DNA of 64,000 nucleotides, from contig NZ_CP059900.1 in the NCBI RefSeq assembly GCF_014126825.1, positions 992,001-1,056,000 on the forward strand, in the 5' to 3' direction. Position numbers and translations under genes: made by a program. This DNA comes from Tomitella gaofuii (lineage in GTDB: Bacteria; Actinomycetota; Actinomycetes; Mycobacteriales; Mycobacteriaceae). Positions 44,876 through 56,069 of this stretch are shown one piece after another; positions within the stretch are counted from its first letter, which is position 1; every line of letters begins with the position of its first letter. The notes beneath the pieces are model-generated. The model did no database searches. It saw only the letters and a list, made by a program, of their open reading frames with translations, and was not told the origin of the DNA.

Positions 44876-45292
44876 ATGTTGATGCCACGACGGGTCAAGC
44901 ACCGTAAGCAGCATCACCCCAAGCGCAAGGGCATGGCCAAGGGCGGCACGGAGGTCACGTTCGGTGACTACGGCCTGCAGGCCCTGGAGCCGGCGTACAT
45001 CACGAACCGCCAGATCGAGGCGGCGCGTATCGCGATGACCCGCCACATCAAGCGCGGCGGCAAGATCTGGATCAACATCTTCCCGGATCGCCCGCTGACC
45101 AAGAAGCCGGCCGAGACCCGCATGGGTTCCGGCAAGGGCTCGCCGGAGTGGTGGATCGCGAACGTCAAGCCCGGACGCGTGATGTTCGAGATGAGCTACC
45201 CCAATGAGGAGATCGCCCGCGAGGCACTGCTGCGCGCGGCGCACAAGCTGCCCTGCAAGTGCCGGATCGTGACAAGGGAGGGGAGCTTCTGA
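44876..45292 (+). CDS. rplP: 50S ribosomal protein L16
   Basis: 138 aa, starting [19 protein letters not shown]. The loop around [25 protein letters not shown] (tRNA A/P-site contact) is intact. The stop overlaps the rpmC start. Confidence 0.98.
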   Translation: MLMPRRVKHRKQHHPKRKGMAKGGTEVTFGDYGLQALEPAYITNRQIEAARIAMTRHIKRGGKIWINIFPDRPLTKKPAETRMGSGKGSPEWWIANVKPGRVMFEMSYPNEEIAREALLRAAHKLPCKCRIVTREGSF

Positions 45293-45528
45293 TGGCAACG
45301 GGAACCCAGGCGTCCGAGCTCCGGGAGCTCGGCGAGGAGGAGCTGGCCACGGCCCTCCGCGAGGCCAAGGAGGAACTGTTCAACCTCCGCTTCCAGATGG
45401 CGACCGGGCAGCTCGACAACAATCGTCGCCTCCGGACCGTCCGGCGCAACATCGCCCGGATCTACACGGTGCTCCGCGAGCGTGAGCTGGGGCTCGCGGT
45501 CGGACCGGACGAGGACGGCGCCGCATGA
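45292..45528 (+). CDS. rpmC: 50S ribosomal protein L29
   Basis: 78 aa, two-helix protein at the tunnel exit ([42 protein letters not shown]). Start ATG 45292 follows GGGAGGGGAG. It is coupled to rpsQ by a 4-base overlap. Confidence 0.96.
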   Translation: MATGTQASELRELGEEELATALREAKEELFNLRFQMATGQLDNNRRLRTVRRNIARIYTVLRERELGLAVGPDEDGAA

Positions 45529-45824
45529 GTGAGGACAAGACAGTGAGCACCACCGAGAACGCAGCGGCCGACGAGCGTGGCCGCCGCAAGATCCGCATCG
45601 GCTACGTCGTCTCCGACAAGATGGAGAAGACGATCGTCGTCGAGCTCGAAGACCGCGTCAAGCACCCGCTGTACGGCAAGATCATCCGCCGTACCAGCAA
45701 GGTGAAGGCGCACGACGAGAACAGCCAGGCCGGCGTGGGCGACCGCGTCCAGCTGATGGAGACCCGGCCCATGTCCGCCACCAAGCGGTGGCGGCTGGTC
45801 GAGGTCCTCGAGAAGGCCAAGTAG
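45525..45824 (+). CDS. rpsQ: 30S ribosomal protein S17
   Basis: 99 aa. After a polar N-terminal extension of about 20 residues, the core reads [36 protein letters not shown], an OB-fold binding 16S rRNA. It is the last gene before a strong hairpin and a gap, so the first transcript of the cluster may end here. Confidence 0.96.
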   Translation: MSEDKTVSTTENAAADERGRRKIRIGYVVSDKMEKTIVVELEDRVKHPLYGKIIRRTSKVKAHDENSQAGVGDRVQLMETRPMSATKRWRLVEVLEKAK

Positions 45825-45828
45825 TACT

Positions 45829-45871
45829 CGGTGCGGCCGGCCGACCGCGCAGGCGGGGGCCGGCCGCACCG
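45829..45871 (+). terminator. Hairpin between rpsQ and rplN
   Basis: Perfect 14-bp arms (CGGTGCGGCCGGCC and complement) around a 15-base loop, 5 bp after the rpsQ stop. No T tract. Probably terminates or attenuates S10-operon transcription before the spc genes. Confidence 0.65.
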
Positions 45872-45888
45872 GTGCACGTCCCAACCCT

Positions 45889-45894
45889 TATGAT
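45889..45894 (+). promoter_or_regulatory. Candidate -10 box of an rplN (spc operon) promoter
   Basis: TATGAT lies 18 bp after the hairpin and 140 bp before rplN. A -35 match is poor. The combination of a terminator followed by a -10 box suggests that the spc genes have their own promoter. Confidence 0.35.
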
Positions 45895-46035
45895 GGTCTG
45901 GTTTGCCGCACGGGCTCGCTTCCGTGCGGCGTGCCCCGCCATCGTGCGGGAGTCCACCCCTCGGGGCGGGCGAACGACCGCGTGCGTCGGGTCGGTAATC
46001 CGGCGCACATCGAGTCCAGGTCAAGGAGAACTCTA

Positions 46036-46404
46036 GTGATCCAGCAGGAGTCGCGGGTCCGAGTTGCCGACAACACCGGTGCCAAGGAGATCTTGTGCAT
46101 CCGTGTTCTCGGCGGCTCCGGTCGCCGCTACGCCGGGATCGGCGATGTCATCGTCGGCACGGTCAAGGACGCCATCCCCGGCGGCAACGTCAAGCGCGGC
46201 GATCTGGTCAAGGCCGTGATCGTGCGGACCAAGAAGGAACGCCGTCGCCCGGACGGTTCCTACATCCGCTTCGACGAGAACGCCGCCGTCATCATCAAGC
46301 CGGACAACGATCCGCGCGGCACCCGCATCTTCGGGCCCGTCGGCCGCGAGCTGCGCGACAAGAAGTACATGAGGATCATCTCGCTCGCACCGGAGGTGCT
46401 GTGA
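46036..46404 (+). CDS. rplN: 50S ribosomal protein L14
   Basis: 122 aa, starting [27 protein letters not shown] and ending [11 protein letters not shown], full length. The GTG at 46036 has AAGGAGAA upstream and is the conserved start. First gene of the spc segment; the stop overlaps rplX by one base. Confidence 0.97.
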   Translation: MIQQESRVRVADNTGAKEILCIRVLGGSGRRYAGIGDVIVGTVKDAIPGGNVKRGDLVKAVIVRTKKERRRPDGSYIRFDENAAVIIKPDNDPRGTRIFGPVGRELRDKKYMRIISLAPEVL

Positions 46405-46718
46405 TGAAGGTGCACAAGGGCGACACGGTCCTCGTCATCTCGGGTAAGGACAAGGGCGCCAAGGGCAAGGTCATCAAGGCCATCCCGGATCGCAACCGCG
46501 TCATCGTCGAGGGCGTGAACCGCATCAAGAAGCACACCGCCGTCTCTGCGAACCAGGCCGGCGCGCGCGTCGGCGGGATCGTCACCCAGGAGGCCGCCAT
46601 CCACGTCTCGAACGTGATGGTCGTCGACTCCGACGGCAACCCCACCCGCGTCGGATACCGCACCGACGAGAACGGCAAGCGGGTGCGGATCTCCCGTCGC
46701 AACGGGAAGGACATCTAG
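46404..46718 (+). CDS. rplX: 50S ribosomal protein L24
   Basis: 104 aa with the KOW motif near the N-terminus ([22 protein letters not shown]). An assembly-initiating protein of the large subunit. rplE follows after 2 bp. Confidence 0.97.
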   Translation: MKVHKGDTVLVISGKDKGAKGKVIKAIPDRNRVIVEGVNRIKKHTAVSANQAGARVGGIVTQEAAIHVSNVMVVDSDGNPTRVGYRTDENGKRVRISRRNGKDI

Positions 46719-46720
46719 AG

Positions 46721-47287
46721 ATGACGAGCACCGAGAACAAGATCCAGCCGCGCCTGAAGCTGCAGTACCGCAGCGAGATCCGCGACGCCATGCAGAAGGA
46801 GTTCTCCTACGAGAACGTCATGCAGGTGCCGGGGCTCGTCAAGGTCGTCGTCAACATGGGCGTCGGCGACGCCGCCCGCGACGCCAAGCTCATCAACGGC
46901 GCCGTCCGCGACCTCTCGCTGATCACCGGCCAGAAGCCCGAGATCCGCCGCGCACGCAAGTCCATCGCGCAGTTCAAGCTGCGTGAGGGCATGCCCATCG
47001 GCGCGCGCGTCACGCTGCGCGGCGACCGCATGTGGGAGTTCCTCGACCGTCTGCTCTCGATCGCGCTGCCGCGCATCCGCGACTTCCGCGGACTGTCGGG
47101 CGAGCAGTTCGACGGCAACGGCAACTACACCTTCGGCCTGTCCGAGCAGTCGATGTTCCACGAGATCGACATCGACTCGATCGACCGCCCGCGCGGTATG
47201 GACATCACCGTCGTGACCACCGCCACCAACAACGACGAGGGGCGCGCGCTGCTCAAGCAGCTCGGCTTCCCGTTCAAGGAGAAGTGA
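46721..47287 (+). CDS. rplE: 50S ribosomal protein L5
   Basis: 188 aa. Conserved [45 protein letters not shown] and the C-terminal [18 protein letters not shown]. Binds 5S rRNA in the central protuberance. rpsZ starts 1 bp later. Confidence 0.98.
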   Translation: MTSTENKIQPRLKLQYRSEIRDAMQKEFSYENVMQVPGLVKVVVNMGVGDAARDAKLINGAVRDLSLITGQKPEIRRARKSIAQFKLREGMPIGARVTLRGDRMWEFLDRLLSIALPRIRDFRGLSGEQFDGNGNYTFGLSEQSMFHEIDIDSIDRPRGMDITVVTTATNNDEGRALLKQLGFPFKEK

Positions 47288-47288
47288 G

Positions 47289-47474
47289 ATGGCGAAGAAG
47301 GCGCTCGTCAACAAGGCGAACCGCAAGCCCAAGTTCTCAGTTCGCGCTTACACGCGGTGCCAGCGGTGCGGACGCCCGCACTCGGTCTACCGCAAGTTCG
47401 GACTGTGCCGCGTCTGCTTCCGCGAGATGGCGCACGCGGGCGAACTGCCGGGAGTCCACAAGAGCTCTTGGTGA
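47289..47474 (+). CDS. rpsZ: 30S ribosomal protein S14 type Z (zinc-binding)
   Basis: 61 aa, the short zinc-containing form. Two CxxC pairs are present ([11 protein letters not shown] and [10 protein letters not shown]). The zinc-independent paralogue used under zinc starvation is not in this window. GAGATG-type overlap with the rplE stop region shows coupling. Confidence 0.97.
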   Translation: MAKKALVNKANRKPKFSVRAYTRCQRCGRPHSVYRKFGLCRVCFREMAHAGELPGVHKSSW

Positions 47475-47567
47475 TCCACCACCACACCACTTCGCGGTAG
47501 GCCTGCTGCGCCGCCCCGGCGGCGTCCAAGAGGGAACCATTGCGAGAAAGGTATACAGGTCACTTTC

Positions 47568-47966
47568 ATGACCATGAGCGATCCGATCGCAGACATGCTC
47601 ACGCGTCTGCGCAACGCCAACTCGGCGTACCACGACGAGGTCTCCATGCCCTCGTCCAAGCTGAAGGTGAACATCGCCGAGATCCTCAAGCGCGAGGGCT
47701 ACATCGGCGACTACAAGGTCGAGGACGCGCGGGTGGGCAAGACGCTCACGCTGGTCCTCAAGTACGGCCCTGCGCGTGAGCGCAGCCTCGCCGGCGTCCG
47801 CCGCGTGTCGAAGCCCGGCCTGCGCGTGTACGCCAACTCCACCAACCTGCCCAAGGTCCTCGGCGGCCTCGGCGTGGCGATCATCTCGTCATCGACCGGC
47901 CTGCTCACGGACCGCCAGGCAGCCAAGCAGCGAGTAGGCGGGGAAGTCCTCGCCTACGTCTGGTAG
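47568..47966 (+). CDS. rpsH: 30S ribosomal protein S8
   Basis: 132 aa. Conserved [15 protein letters not shown] and the C-terminal [29 protein letters not shown]8 binds helix 21 of 16S rRNA and in E. coli regulates the spc operon. The 93-bp gap before it contains no gene. Confidence 0.97.
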   Translation: MTMSDPIADMLTRLRNANSAYHDEVSMPSSKLKVNIAEILKREGYIGDYKVEDARVGKTLTLVLKYGPARERSLAGVRRVSKPGLRVYANSTNLPKVLGGLGVAIISSSTGLLTDRQAAKQRVGGEVLAYVW

Positions 47967-47977
47967 GGGGTCGAAGA

Positions 47978-48517
47978 ATGTCTCGTATCGGTAGAGACCC
48001 GATCACCGTCCCCGGCGGCGTCGACGTGGCCATCGACGGCCAGGACGTCACGGTCAAGGGGCCCAAGGGAGAGCTGGCGCTGACCCTGCACGACGTCATC
48101 GGCATCGAGAAGGCCGAGGACGGGCGCCTGCAGGTCACGCGCGCCGACGAGGACCGCGACAGCCGCGCGCTGCACGGCCTGTCCCGCACGCTCGTGCAGA
48201 ACATGGTCACCGGCGTCACCGACGGCTACGTCATCAAGATGGAGATCCACGGCGTCGGCTACCGCGTGGCGCTGAAGGGCTCCACGCTGGAGTTCTCGCT
48301 GGGCTACAGCCACCCGGTCACTGTCGACGCGCCGGAAGGCGTGAGCTTCCAGGTCGAGAACCCCACCCGGTTCTCCATCAGCGGCATCGACAAGCAGAAG
48401 GTCGGTCAGGTGGCCTCCAACATCAAGCGTCTGCGGAAGCACGACCCCTACAAGGGCAAGGGCATCCGCTACGAGGGTGAGCAGGTCCGTCGCAAGGTCG
48501 GAAAGACGGGTAAGTGA
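47978..48517 (+). CDS. rplF: 50S ribosomal protein L6
   Basis: 179 aa starting [20 protein letters not shown] and ending with the conserved [24 protein letters not shown]. Two related domains contact 23S rRNA near the sarcin-ricin loop. Confidence 0.97.
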   Translation: MSRIGRDPITVPGGVDVAIDGQDVTVKGPKGELALTLHDVIGIEKAEDGRLQVTRADEDRDSRALHGLSRTLVQNMVTGVTDGYVIKMEIHGVGYRVALKGSTLEFSLGYSHPVTVDAPEGVSFQVENPTRFSISGIDKQKVGQVASNIKRLRKHDPYKGKGIRYEGEQVRRKVGKTGK

Positions 48518-48519
48518 TC

Positions 48520-48927
48520 ATGACTGAGACTGCACAGACCAACGGCAAGCGGGTCCAGCGCGGCACGGACGTGTCCACCGCGCGCCGCGTCGCCCGGAAT
48601 CGTCGGCACTTCCGCCTGCGCAAGAAGCTGGCCGGCACGCCGGCGCGTCCGCGCCTGGTCGTGAAGCGCTCCTCCCGGCACATCCACGTCCAGGTCATCG
48701 ACGACACCGTGGGCCACACCCTGGCCGCGGCGTCGAGCATCGAGGCCGACGTCCGCGCCGTCGACGGCGACAAGACGGCCAAGGGCGTCAAGGTCGGCGA
48801 GCTCATCGCGGCCCGCGCCAAGGCGGCCGGCGTCACCGCCGTCGTGTTCGACCGCGGCGGCAACGCCTACCACGGCCGTATCGCGGCGCTCGCGGACGCG
48901 GCGCGCGAGGGCGGGCTGGAGTTCTGA
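48520..48927 (+). CDS. rplR: 50S ribosomal protein L18
   Basis: 135 aa. The basic N-terminal region [19 protein letters not shown] precedes the 5S rRNA-binding core ([49 protein letters not shown]). A GTG overlapping the rplF stop could add two residues. Confidence 0.96.
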   Translation: MTETAQTNGKRVQRGTDVSTARRVARNRRHFRLRKKLAGTPARPRLVVKRSSRHIHVQVIDDTVGHTLAAASSIEADVRAVDGDKTAKGVKVGELIAARAKAAGVTAVVFDRGGNAYHGRIAALADAAREGGLEF

Positions 48928-48958
48928 TGAAGACGATCAACAACGGAAGGACTGTCTG

Positions 48959-49603
48959 ATGCCGGGACGTCAGCGGCGTGACGGCGGACGGGGTCCCGCC
49001 GGACAGAACGGCCCCAACAGCGACAACAAGGGCCAGGGCGGCGGCCGCGGTCGCGGCGGCCGGGACAACCGGTCGCGCGACGCGGAGAAGTCGAACTTCA
49101 TCGAGCGGGTTGTCACGATCAACCGCGTCTCGAAGGTCGTCAAGGGCGGCCGCCGGTTCAGCTTCACCGCGCTGGTCATCGTCGGCGACGGCAACGGCGT
49201 CGTCGGCGTGGGCTACGGCAAGGCCAAGGAAGTGCCGGCCGCGATCCAGAAGGGCGTGGAGGAGGCGCGGAAGAACTTCTTCCGCGTTCCGATGATCGGA
49301 AGCACGATCACCCACCCGGTGCAGGGCGAGGAGGCCGCCGGTGTGGTCATGCTGCGCCCGGCCAGCCCGGGTACCGGTGTGATCGCGGGCGGTGCGGTGC
49401 GCGCCGTCCTCGAGTGCGCGGGCATCCAGGACATCCTGTCCAAGTCGCTCGGCAGCGACAACGCGATCAACGTCGTGCACGCGACGGTGGCCGCGCTCAA
49501 GGGTCTGCGTCGTCCCGAGGAGGTCGCGGCGTCCCGCGGCCTGCCGATCGAGGACGTGGCCCCGGCGGCGATGCTGCGGGCGCGTGCCGGGCAGGGGGCA
49601 TGA
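48959..49603 (+). CDS. rpsE: 30S ribosomal protein S5
   Basis: 214 aa. A glycine/arginine-rich N-terminal tail of about 40 residues, common in actinobacteria, precedes the double-stranded RNA-binding domain ([23 protein letters not shown] is its region) and the C-terminal [19 protein letters not shown]. Important for decoding fidelity. Confidence 0.97.
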   Translation: MPGRQRRDGGRGPAGQNGPNSDNKGQGGGRGRGGRDNRSRDAEKSNFIERVVTINRVSKVVKGGRRFSFTALVIVGDGNGVVGVGYGKAKEVPAAIQKGVEEARKNFFRVPMIGSTITHPVQGEEAAGVVMLRPASPGTGVIAGGAVRAVLECAGIQDILSKSLGSDNAINVVHATVAALKGLRRPEEVAASRGLPIEDVAPAAMLRARAGQGA

Positions 49604-49605
49604 CG

Positions 49606-49791
49606 ATGGCACAGCTCAAAGTCACCCAGGTCCGCAGCACCATCGGAACCAAGCAGAACCAGCGTGACAGCCTGCGTACCCTCGGGCTCAAGCGGATCCG
49701 GCACACGGTCGTCCGTGAGGACTCGCCGGAGACGCGCGGTCTGATCAACGTGGTCTCGCACCTCGTCACGGTGGAGGAGGTCTCACAGTGA
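49606..49791 (+). CDS. rpmD: 50S ribosomal protein L30
   Basis: 61 aa. [35 protein letters not shown] is the conserved body. The ATG at 49606 sits at a better distance from AGGGGG than the ATG two codons earlier that overlaps the rpsE stop. It overlaps rplO by 4 bases. Confidence 0.95.
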   Translation: MAQLKVTQVRSTIGTKQNQRDSLRTLGLKRIRHTVVREDSPETRGLINVVSHLVTVEEVSQ

Positions 49792-50231
49792 CCATCAAGT
49801 TGCACCACCTGCGCCCGGCGCCGGGCGCCAAGACCGACCGCACGCGCGTCGGCCGCGGCGAGGGCTCCAAGGGCAAGACCGCGGGACGCGGCACGAAGGG
49901 CACCAAGGCCCGCAAGAACGTGCCGGCCGCCTTCGAGGGCGGGCAGATGCCGCTGCACATGCGGCTGCCCAAGCTCAAGGGGTTCAAGAACCAGTTCCGC
50001 ACCGAGTACCAGGTCGTCAACGTCGGCGACATCGCGCAGTTGTTCCCGCAGGGCGGAACCGTCGGAGTGGCCGATCTGGTCGCGGCCGGCGCTGTCCGGA
50101 AGAACCAGCCGGTGAAGGTCCTCGGCGACGGTGAGATCGGCGTCAAGGTCGACATCACCGCGGACAAGTTCTCGGCGTCCGCAGCGGAGAAGATCGCGGC
50201 GGCCGGCGGCTCCGTGAACGCCACCGCCTGA
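49788..50231 (+). CDS. rplO: 50S ribosomal protein L15
   Basis: 147 aa. [36 protein letters not shown] is the N-terminal extension threading into 23S rRNA; the globular C-terminal domain follows. The GTG overlaps the rpmD stop. Last ribosomal gene before a hairpin and secY. Confidence 0.97.
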   Translation: MTIKLHHLRPAPGAKTDRTRVGRGEGSKGKTAGRGTKGTKARKNVPAAFEGGQMPLHMRLPKLKGFKNQFRTEYQVVNVGDIAQLFPQGGTVGVADLVAAGAVRKNQPVKVLGDGEIGVKVDITADKFSASAAEKIAAAGGSVNATA

Positions 50232-50311
50232 CGGACACGGCACGTGCGACCCGGTCGCGTTCCGGCCACCCCTCGTGGGGGACCGGCGCGGACGCCGTCG
50301 CAGCAGCGCGC

Positions 50312-50350
50312 ATGCCGCGGACGGGGCCTTGCGGGCCCCGTCCGCGGCAT
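50312..50350 (+). terminator. 16-bp hairpin between rplO and secY
   Basis: Perfect arms (ATGCCGCGGACGGGGC and complement) around a 7-base loop, about 80 bp after rplO. No T tract. Separates spc ribosomal genes from secY-adk-map, so secY likely has its own promoter in the following 150 bp. Confidence 0.7.
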
Positions 50351-50501
50351 CGCTGTCTGCACCCACTGTTAGAGTTCAACCGTCGTCCGCGCGCCGGCCG
50401 GACCACGCCGGTGGGGATTGCCCGGGCCGCCGCCCGATGAGGGCGGGCGGGTCGGTGGGGTCTTTCCCGGGCGCCCCGTCAGCACACATCCAGGAGGACA
50501 C

Positions 50502-51809
50502 TTGCTCTCGGCCTTCGGATCTGCCTTCAGGACTCCGGACCTGCGGCGGAAGATCCTGTTCACGCTCGGCCTGATCGTGCTGTATCGGCTCGGCGCGATG
50601 ATGCCGTCGCCCGGCGTGGACTTCAAGGTGGTCCAGCAGTGTTCCGCGGACGCCCTCGGCGGCGACTCGGCGGGCGTGTACACGCTCATCAACCTGTTCT
50701 CCGGCGGCGCGCTGCTGCAGCTGTCGGTGTTCGCCATCGGCATCATGCCGTACATCACGGCGAGCATCATCGTCCAGCTGCTGACCGTCGTCATCCCCAA
50801 GTTCGAGGAACTGCGCAAGGAAGGGCAGTCCGGCCAGGCGAAGATGACGCAGTACACGCGGTACATCACGATCGCACTGGCACTGCTGCAGTCCACCGGC
50901 TTCGTCGCGCTGGCCAACAGCGGCAATCTACTGCGCGGCTGCGACCAGCCGATCCTGGCGGATTCGAGCATCTTCGGGCTCGTGGTGACGACGCTCGTCA
51001 TGTCCGCGGGCGGCGTGCTGCTGATGTGGTTCGGCGAGCTCATCACCGAGCGCGGAGTGGGCAACGGCATGTCGCTGCTGATCTTCATCAGCATCGGCGC
51101 GGGCCTGCCCACCATGGGCAAGTCCATCCTGGACCAGGGCGGGCTCAAGTTCACGCTGATCATGCTCGCGGTGCTCGCGATCCTCGTCGGCGTCGTGTTC
51201 ATCGAGCAGGGCCAGCGCCGCATCCCCGTCCAATACGCCAAGAGGATGGTGGGCCGGCGAATGTACGGCGGCACGTCCACGTACCTGCCGCTCAAGGTCA
51301 ACCAGGCCGGCGTCATCCCGGTGATCTTCGCGTCCTCGCTGCTCTACCTGCCCACCCTCGTGGCGCAGCTGACGAGCAACAACGGCACCGAGGAGCACTG
51401 GTGGAACAAGATCATCAACCAGTACCTGTCCAACCCCGCGGACACCGGCTACATCATCATCTACTTCCTGCTCATCATCTTCTTCACCTACTTCTACGTC
51501 GCCATCACGTTCAATCCGGAGGAGCGGGCGGACGAGATGAAGAAGTACGGTGGGTTCATTCCGGGCATCCGGCCGGGGCGGCCGACGGTGGAGTACCTGC
51601 AGTACGTGCTCACACGCATCACCCTGGTGGGCTCGCTCTACCTGGGCATCATCACGGTGTTGCCGAACTTCTTCCTGGGCGCGGCGGCGACGGCGAGCAT
51701 GGCGTTCGGCGGTACGTCGATCCTCATCATCGTCGTGGTCGCGCTCGACACCGCGAAGCAGATCGAAAGCCAGTTGTTGCAGCGAAACTATGAAGGGTTC
51801 CTTCGATGA
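50502..51809 (+). CDS. secY: Preprotein translocase subunit SecY
   Basis: 435-aa channel subunit of the Sec translocon with ten membrane helices. Signatures: [75 protein letters not shown] and [14 protein letters not shown]. The start is a rare TTG at 50502 directly after AGGAGG; the protein then begins [17 protein letters not shown], aligning with mycobacterial SecY. The longer frame upstream is not homologous. The stop overlaps adk (ATGA). Confidence 0.96.
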   Translation: MLSAFGSAFRTPDLRRKILFTLGLIVLYRLGAMMPSPGVDFKVVQQCSADALGGDSAGVYTLINLFSGGALLQLSVFAIGIMPYITASIIVQLLTVVIPKFEELRKEGQSGQAKMTQYTRYITIALALLQSTGFVALANSGNLLRGCDQPILADSSIFGLVVTTLVMSAGGVLLMWFGELITERGVGNGMSLLIFISIGAGLPTMGKSILDQGGLKFTLIMLAVLAILVGVVFIEQGQRRIPVQYAKRMVGRRMYGGTSTYLPLKVNQAGVIPVIFASSLLYLPTLVAQLTSNNGTEEHWWNKIINQYLSNPADTGYIIIYFLLIIFFTYFYVAITFNPEERADEMKKYGGFIPGIRPGRPTVEYLQYVLTRITLVGSLYLGIITVLPNFFLGAAATASMAFGGTSILIIVVVALDTAKQIESQLLQRNYEGFLR

Positions 51810-52351
51810 GAATTGTTCTACTCGGCCCCCCCGGAGCAGGTAAGGGCACCCAGGCGGCCATCCTTGCCGACAAGCTCGGAGTGCCGCACATCTCCACGGG
51901 CGACCTGTTCCGCGCGAACATCGGCGAGGGCACGGAGCTCGGCGTGGAGGCCAAGCGGTACCTCGACGCCGGCGAGCTGGTCCCCAGCGAGTTGACCAAC
52001 CGGATGGTGGAGGCGCGCCTGTCCGAGTCGGACGCGCAGCAGGGTTTCCTGCTCGACGGCTTCCCGCGCACTGTCGACCAGGCCGAGGCCCTCGAGGGGA
52101 TCCTCGAGCGGCTGGGCACCGCGCTCGACGCGGTGCTGGAGTTCGTCGTAGACGAGGATGTCGTGGTGGAGCGGATGCTGGCGCGTGGCCGCGATGACGA
52201 CAAGGAGGACGTCATCCGCAACCGGCTGCGCGTGTACCGGGCGGAGACGGCTCCGTTGCTGGACCATTACCGGAGCATCGAGGTCAGCGTCGACGCGGTG
52301 GGCGAGATCGAGGAGATCAACGCGCGGGCCATGGCAGCGCTGGGCAAGTAG
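51806..52351 (+). CDS. adk: Adenylate kinase
   Basis: 181 aa, the short bacterial form lacking the long LID. P-loop [10 protein letters not shown] near the N-terminus, NMP-binding ISTGDLFR, and the LID-region arginines ([17 protein letters not shown]). Converts ATP and AMP to two ADP. Coupled to secY by a 4-base overlap, with map following 2 bp later. Confidence 0.97.
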   Translation: MRIVLLGPPGAGKGTQAAILADKLGVPHISTGDLFRANIGEGTELGVEAKRYLDAGELVPSELTNRMVEARLSESDAQQGFLLDGFPRTVDQAEALEGILERLGTALDAVLEFVVDEDVVVERMLARGRDDDKEDVIRNRLRVYRAETAPLLDHYRSIEVSVDAVGEIEEINARAMAALGK

Positions 52352-52353
52352 CC

Positions 52354-53148
52354 GTGGGATTCGTGCGACGTCGCAGAACCGTCCCGTTCCGCACGGCCGG
52401 GGAGCTGGACGCGATGGCTGCGGCCGGCGCGATCGTCGGGAGGACCCTCGTGGCAGTCCGGGAAGCCGCTGAACCGGGGGCCAGCACGCTGGACCTCGAC
52501 CGCGTGGCCGAGGAGTCCATCCGGTCCGCCGGTGCCGTGCCTTCGTTCCTCGGGTACCACGGGTTCACCGGCTCCATCTGCTCGTCGCGCAACGATGTGG
52601 TCGTGCACGGCATCCCGCGCGCCGACGACGTTCTCGCCGAGGGCGACCTGCTCTCCATCGACTGCGGCGCCATTCTGGACGGGTGGCATGGCGACGCGGC
52701 ATGGACCTTCGCCGTGGGCGCGATCACCGCGGCGGAGGAGGAGCTCAACGCCGCCACCGAACAGTCGCTCGCGGCGGGGATCGCGGCGATGCTGCCCGGG
52801 AACAGGCTGACCGACGTGTCCCATGCGATCGAGGAAGGGACGCACGCGGCGGGGCGGGCCCACGGGCGGAGCTACGGCATCGTCGACGGCTACGGGGGTC
52901 ACGGCATCGGCCGGGAGATGCACATGGACCCGTTCCTGGCCAACGAGGGAGCCCCCGGGAAGGGGCCGCGGCTGGTGGCCGGCTCCGTGCTCGCCATCGA
53001 ACCGATGCTGACCCTGGGCACGGACCAGACCACCGTGCTCGAGGACGGGTGGACGGTGATCACCGACGACGGCTCCAAGGCCTCGCACTGGGAGCACACC
53101 GTGGCCGTCACCCAGGACGGCCCGCTGATCCTCACGCCACGGCCGTAG
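52354..53148 (+). CDS. map: Methionine aminopeptidase type I
   Basis: 264 aa, removes the initiator methionine. Metal ligands of the family are in place: two aspartates in [17 protein letters not shown], His in [12 protein letters not shown], Glu in AIEPML and Glu in [10 protein letters not shown]. No N-terminal zinc-finger extension. The GTG at 52354 or one three codons later starts the protein. Conserved secY-adk-map order. Confidence 0.96.
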   Translation: MGFVRRRRTVPFRTAGELDAMAAAGAIVGRTLVAVREAAEPGASTLDLDRVAEESIRSAGAVPSFLGYHGFTGSICSSRNDVVVHGIPRADDVLAEGDLLSIDCGAILDGWHGDAAWTFAVGAITAAEEELNAATEQSLAAGIAAMLPGNRLTDVSHAIEEGTHAAGRAHGRSYGIVDGYGGHGIGREMHMDPFLANEGAPGKGPRLVAGSVLAIEPMLTLGTDQTTVLEDGWTVITDDGSKASHWEHTVAVTQDGPLILTPRP

Positions 53149-53161
53149 CCCGCAGGCACCC

Positions 53162-53204
53162 CCGGAGGGGCCGTTCCGCGCATGCCGCGGGGCGGCCCCT
53201 CCGG
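53162..53204 (+). terminator. Hairpin after map
   Basis: Perfect 12-bp arms (CCGGAGGGGCCG and complement), with further internal pairing in the loop, 14 bp past the map stop. Ends the secY-adk-map transcript before a MerR gene. Confidence 0.65.
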
Positions 53205-53236
53205 CGTGTTCCTGCCCGGATGGCTATCGTCGGGGC

Positions 53237-53687
53237 ATGGGTGCGGACCGGAACGGCCGGGGCGGGGCGGACGCAGGCGGGGCGGGCCTGACCATCGCGG
53301 AGGCGGCACAGCGGACGGGGCTGACCGCGCACACTCTGCGTTACTACGAGCGGGACGGGCTGATGCACGGCGCGATCGACCGGGCGCCGTCCGGGCACCG
53401 AAGATACAGCGCCGCCGACCTCGGCTGGATCGAACTCATCACGCGGCTGCGCGCGACGGGGATGCCGATCCGGGAGATCCAGCGGTACGCGGAGCTGGTG
53501 CGTGCCGGCGACGGCAGTGAGCCGGAGCGGCTCGAGCTGCTGCTGGCGCATCGCGTCCGGGTGCAGGGCAGGCTCGCGGAGGTGACCGAGCACCTCGAGG
53601 CGCTGGACACGAAGATCGGCCTCTACGCGGAGCGGGTCGCGGCGCGCGGCTTGACTTCGAGCGCGCTCGAAGTCGTTGACTTGTCCC

Positions 53688-53698
<11 letters not shown>
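53237..53698 (+). CDS. MerR-family transcriptional regulator
   Basis: 153 aa. Winged helix-turn-helix ([25 protein letters not shown]), wing ([20 protein letters not shown]) and a dimerisation coiled coil ([33 protein letters not shown]). There is no conserved metal-binding cysteine set, so it is more like organic or redox sensors (TipA/NolA-like). The 22-bp palindrome inside its own 3' end, just before the aldo/keto reductase start, is likely its operator. It overlaps the reductase by 11 bp. Confidence 0.9.
53653..53674 (+). promoter_or_regulatory. 22-bp perfect palindrome (half-site GACTTCGAGCG), likely MerR operator
   Basis: Lies inside the end of merR and 13 bp before the reductase ATG. 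A TTGACT -35 element overlaps its left edge, as in MerR-controlled promoters where the operator fills the spacer. The regulator assignment is inference. Confidence 0.6.
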
Positions 53699-54683
<985 letters not shown>

Positions 54684-54737
54684 GCCGGGGCCGGTAGGTG
54701 CGGGGCCCCTTCGGGCGGGGCTACTGCTGCGGGCCGG

Positions 54738-55238
54738 TCACTGCTGCTGTGTCCCGGTGTGGACGAGCACGGTGACCGGCCCGTCATTGGTGAGGGTGAC
54801 CCGCATGTGCGCGCCGAAGCGCCCCGTCTGCACCCGGGCACCCAGCGCGGCGAGCTCGTCGGCGACGGCCCGCACCAGCGGCTCGGCCACCGGGCCCGGG
54901 GCGGCGCCGTTCCACGACGGGCGCCTGCCCTTGCGGGTGTCGCCGTACAGGGTGAACTGGCTGACCACGAGCACCGGGGCGTCCACGTCGGAGGCCGAGA
55001 GCTCGCCGTCGAGGATGCGGAGCCGCCAGATCTTCGCGGCCAGGGCACGCGCGGCCGCGTCATCGTCGGAATGCGTCGCGCCGACGAGCACCAGCAGCCC
55101 CTGCCGGACGCCGGGCGGGGCCGCGCCGGGGTCGCCGGTGACACCGTCCCCGGTTTCACCGTCGCCGAGGATTTCGCCGACGGTCTCGCCGTCGACCTGC
55201 ACCCGTGCCCATGTGACTCTCTGAACGACCGCCCGCAT
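54738..55238 (-). CDS. dtd: D-aminoacyl-tRNA deacylase
   Basis: 166 aa. Hydrolyses D-aminoacyl-tRNA to prevent D-amino acid misuse. Catalytic motif [17 protein letters not shown] and the NDGPVT Gly-cisPro motif are present. It starts [17 protein letters not shown]. Between the first two strands it has an extra glycine/aspartate-rich stretch of about 18 residues ([16 protein letters not shown]) not seen in typical Dtd. It is convergent with the aldo/keto reductase gene. Confidence 0.94.
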   Translation of the reverse strand: MRAVVQRVTWARVQVDGETVGEILGDGETGDGVTGDPGAAPPGVRQGLLVLVGATHSDDDAAARALAAKIWRLRILDGELSASDVDAPVLVVSQFTLYGDTRKGRRPSWNGAAPGPVAEPLVRAVADELAALGARVQTGRFGAHMRVTLTNDGPVTVLVHTGTQQQ

Positions 55239-55291
55239 ACTGCCATTCGATCAGAACCGCCACCGACCGCTCCCGCGGAGTCCGGGACCCG

Positions 55292-55807
55292 CTACTCGAC
55301 GTCGTCGCCGGGGGAGGAGGGACGGTCGGGGCCGATGCGCCCATGCGTGCCGGCGAGGGCCGGCGGGCGGCCGGGCGCGCGGTGCCAACGGTCGCCGCGC
55401 GCATCGGTGAAGGTGATCGCGGGGAGCGCGGCGACATGCGCGGGTTGCCGCACGGACTGTCGGTGCTCCCCGGGCAGCACGAACCTGATGCGGATGGGCG
55501 GCGCGTCGAGCCCGTCGGCCCCGTCTCCCGCGGTACGGGCGTCTTCCGGCAGGACCTCGACATCGTGGATGGGGTGGCCGGATCGGTTCGCGATCACGAG
55601 CTCCGAGTCCGCGATCCACACGCTCACCTGATCCGCATGGGTACGCCGGGCGCGCATGCGCTCGCCCATCTCGCGCAGCAGGCGATGCTTGCGTTCGCGG
55701 TGGATCTGCCAGAATCCGACGCCGAACGCCGCGACGGTGCCGATCGATCCGAACCAGGTGGCGAGGTCGCCGAAACTGTCGAACCACTGATGCGGTGCTG
55801 CGGCCAT
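55292..55807 (-). CDS. Single-pass membrane protein of unknown function
   Basis: 171 aa, not recognised. One membrane helix near the N-terminus (LATWFGSIGTVAAFGVGFWQI) is followed by a basic juxtamembrane stretch (HRERKHRLLREMGERMRARR) and a beta-rich soluble domain (VSVWIADSELVIANRSGHPIHDVEVL, IRIRFVLPGEHRQSV, PAITFTDARGDRWHRAPG). The basic residues after the helix indicate that the soluble domain is cytoplasmic. The domain layout resembles small proteins seen across actinobacteria with no known function. It lies upstream of dtd on the same strand. Confidence 0.7.
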   Translation of the reverse strand: MAAAPHQWFDSFGDLATWFGSIGTVAAFGVGFWQIHRERKHRLLREMGERMRARRTHADQVSVWIADSELVIANRSGHPIHDVEVLPEDARTAGDGADGLDAPPIRIRFVLPGEHRQSVRQPAHVAALPAITFTDARGDRWHRAPGRPPALAGTHGRIGPDRPSSPGDDVE

Positions 55808-56069
55808 GGTCGGTGATCCTTCTCGTCCGGTACGGGCGGGTTTTCGCCGCGCGGGCGCGGGCGTGTACCCTGGTCGATTGGTGCGTGCTGCGCGCGCGTC
55901 CCGTGCCGCCTGAAGGCGGCGGGTCCGTCCGGATCGGACGGCAGGGCGCGCGGGCCTGTAGCGAGCAGGCCTGTAGTGGGCATCATCCCTTAGGAGGACG
56001 AGTAGGCGTTCGATTCGCGCTCGCCCGGGCGTGCCCGGGTGGCCGATCGTCGCCAGGATCGCGGAGGAC

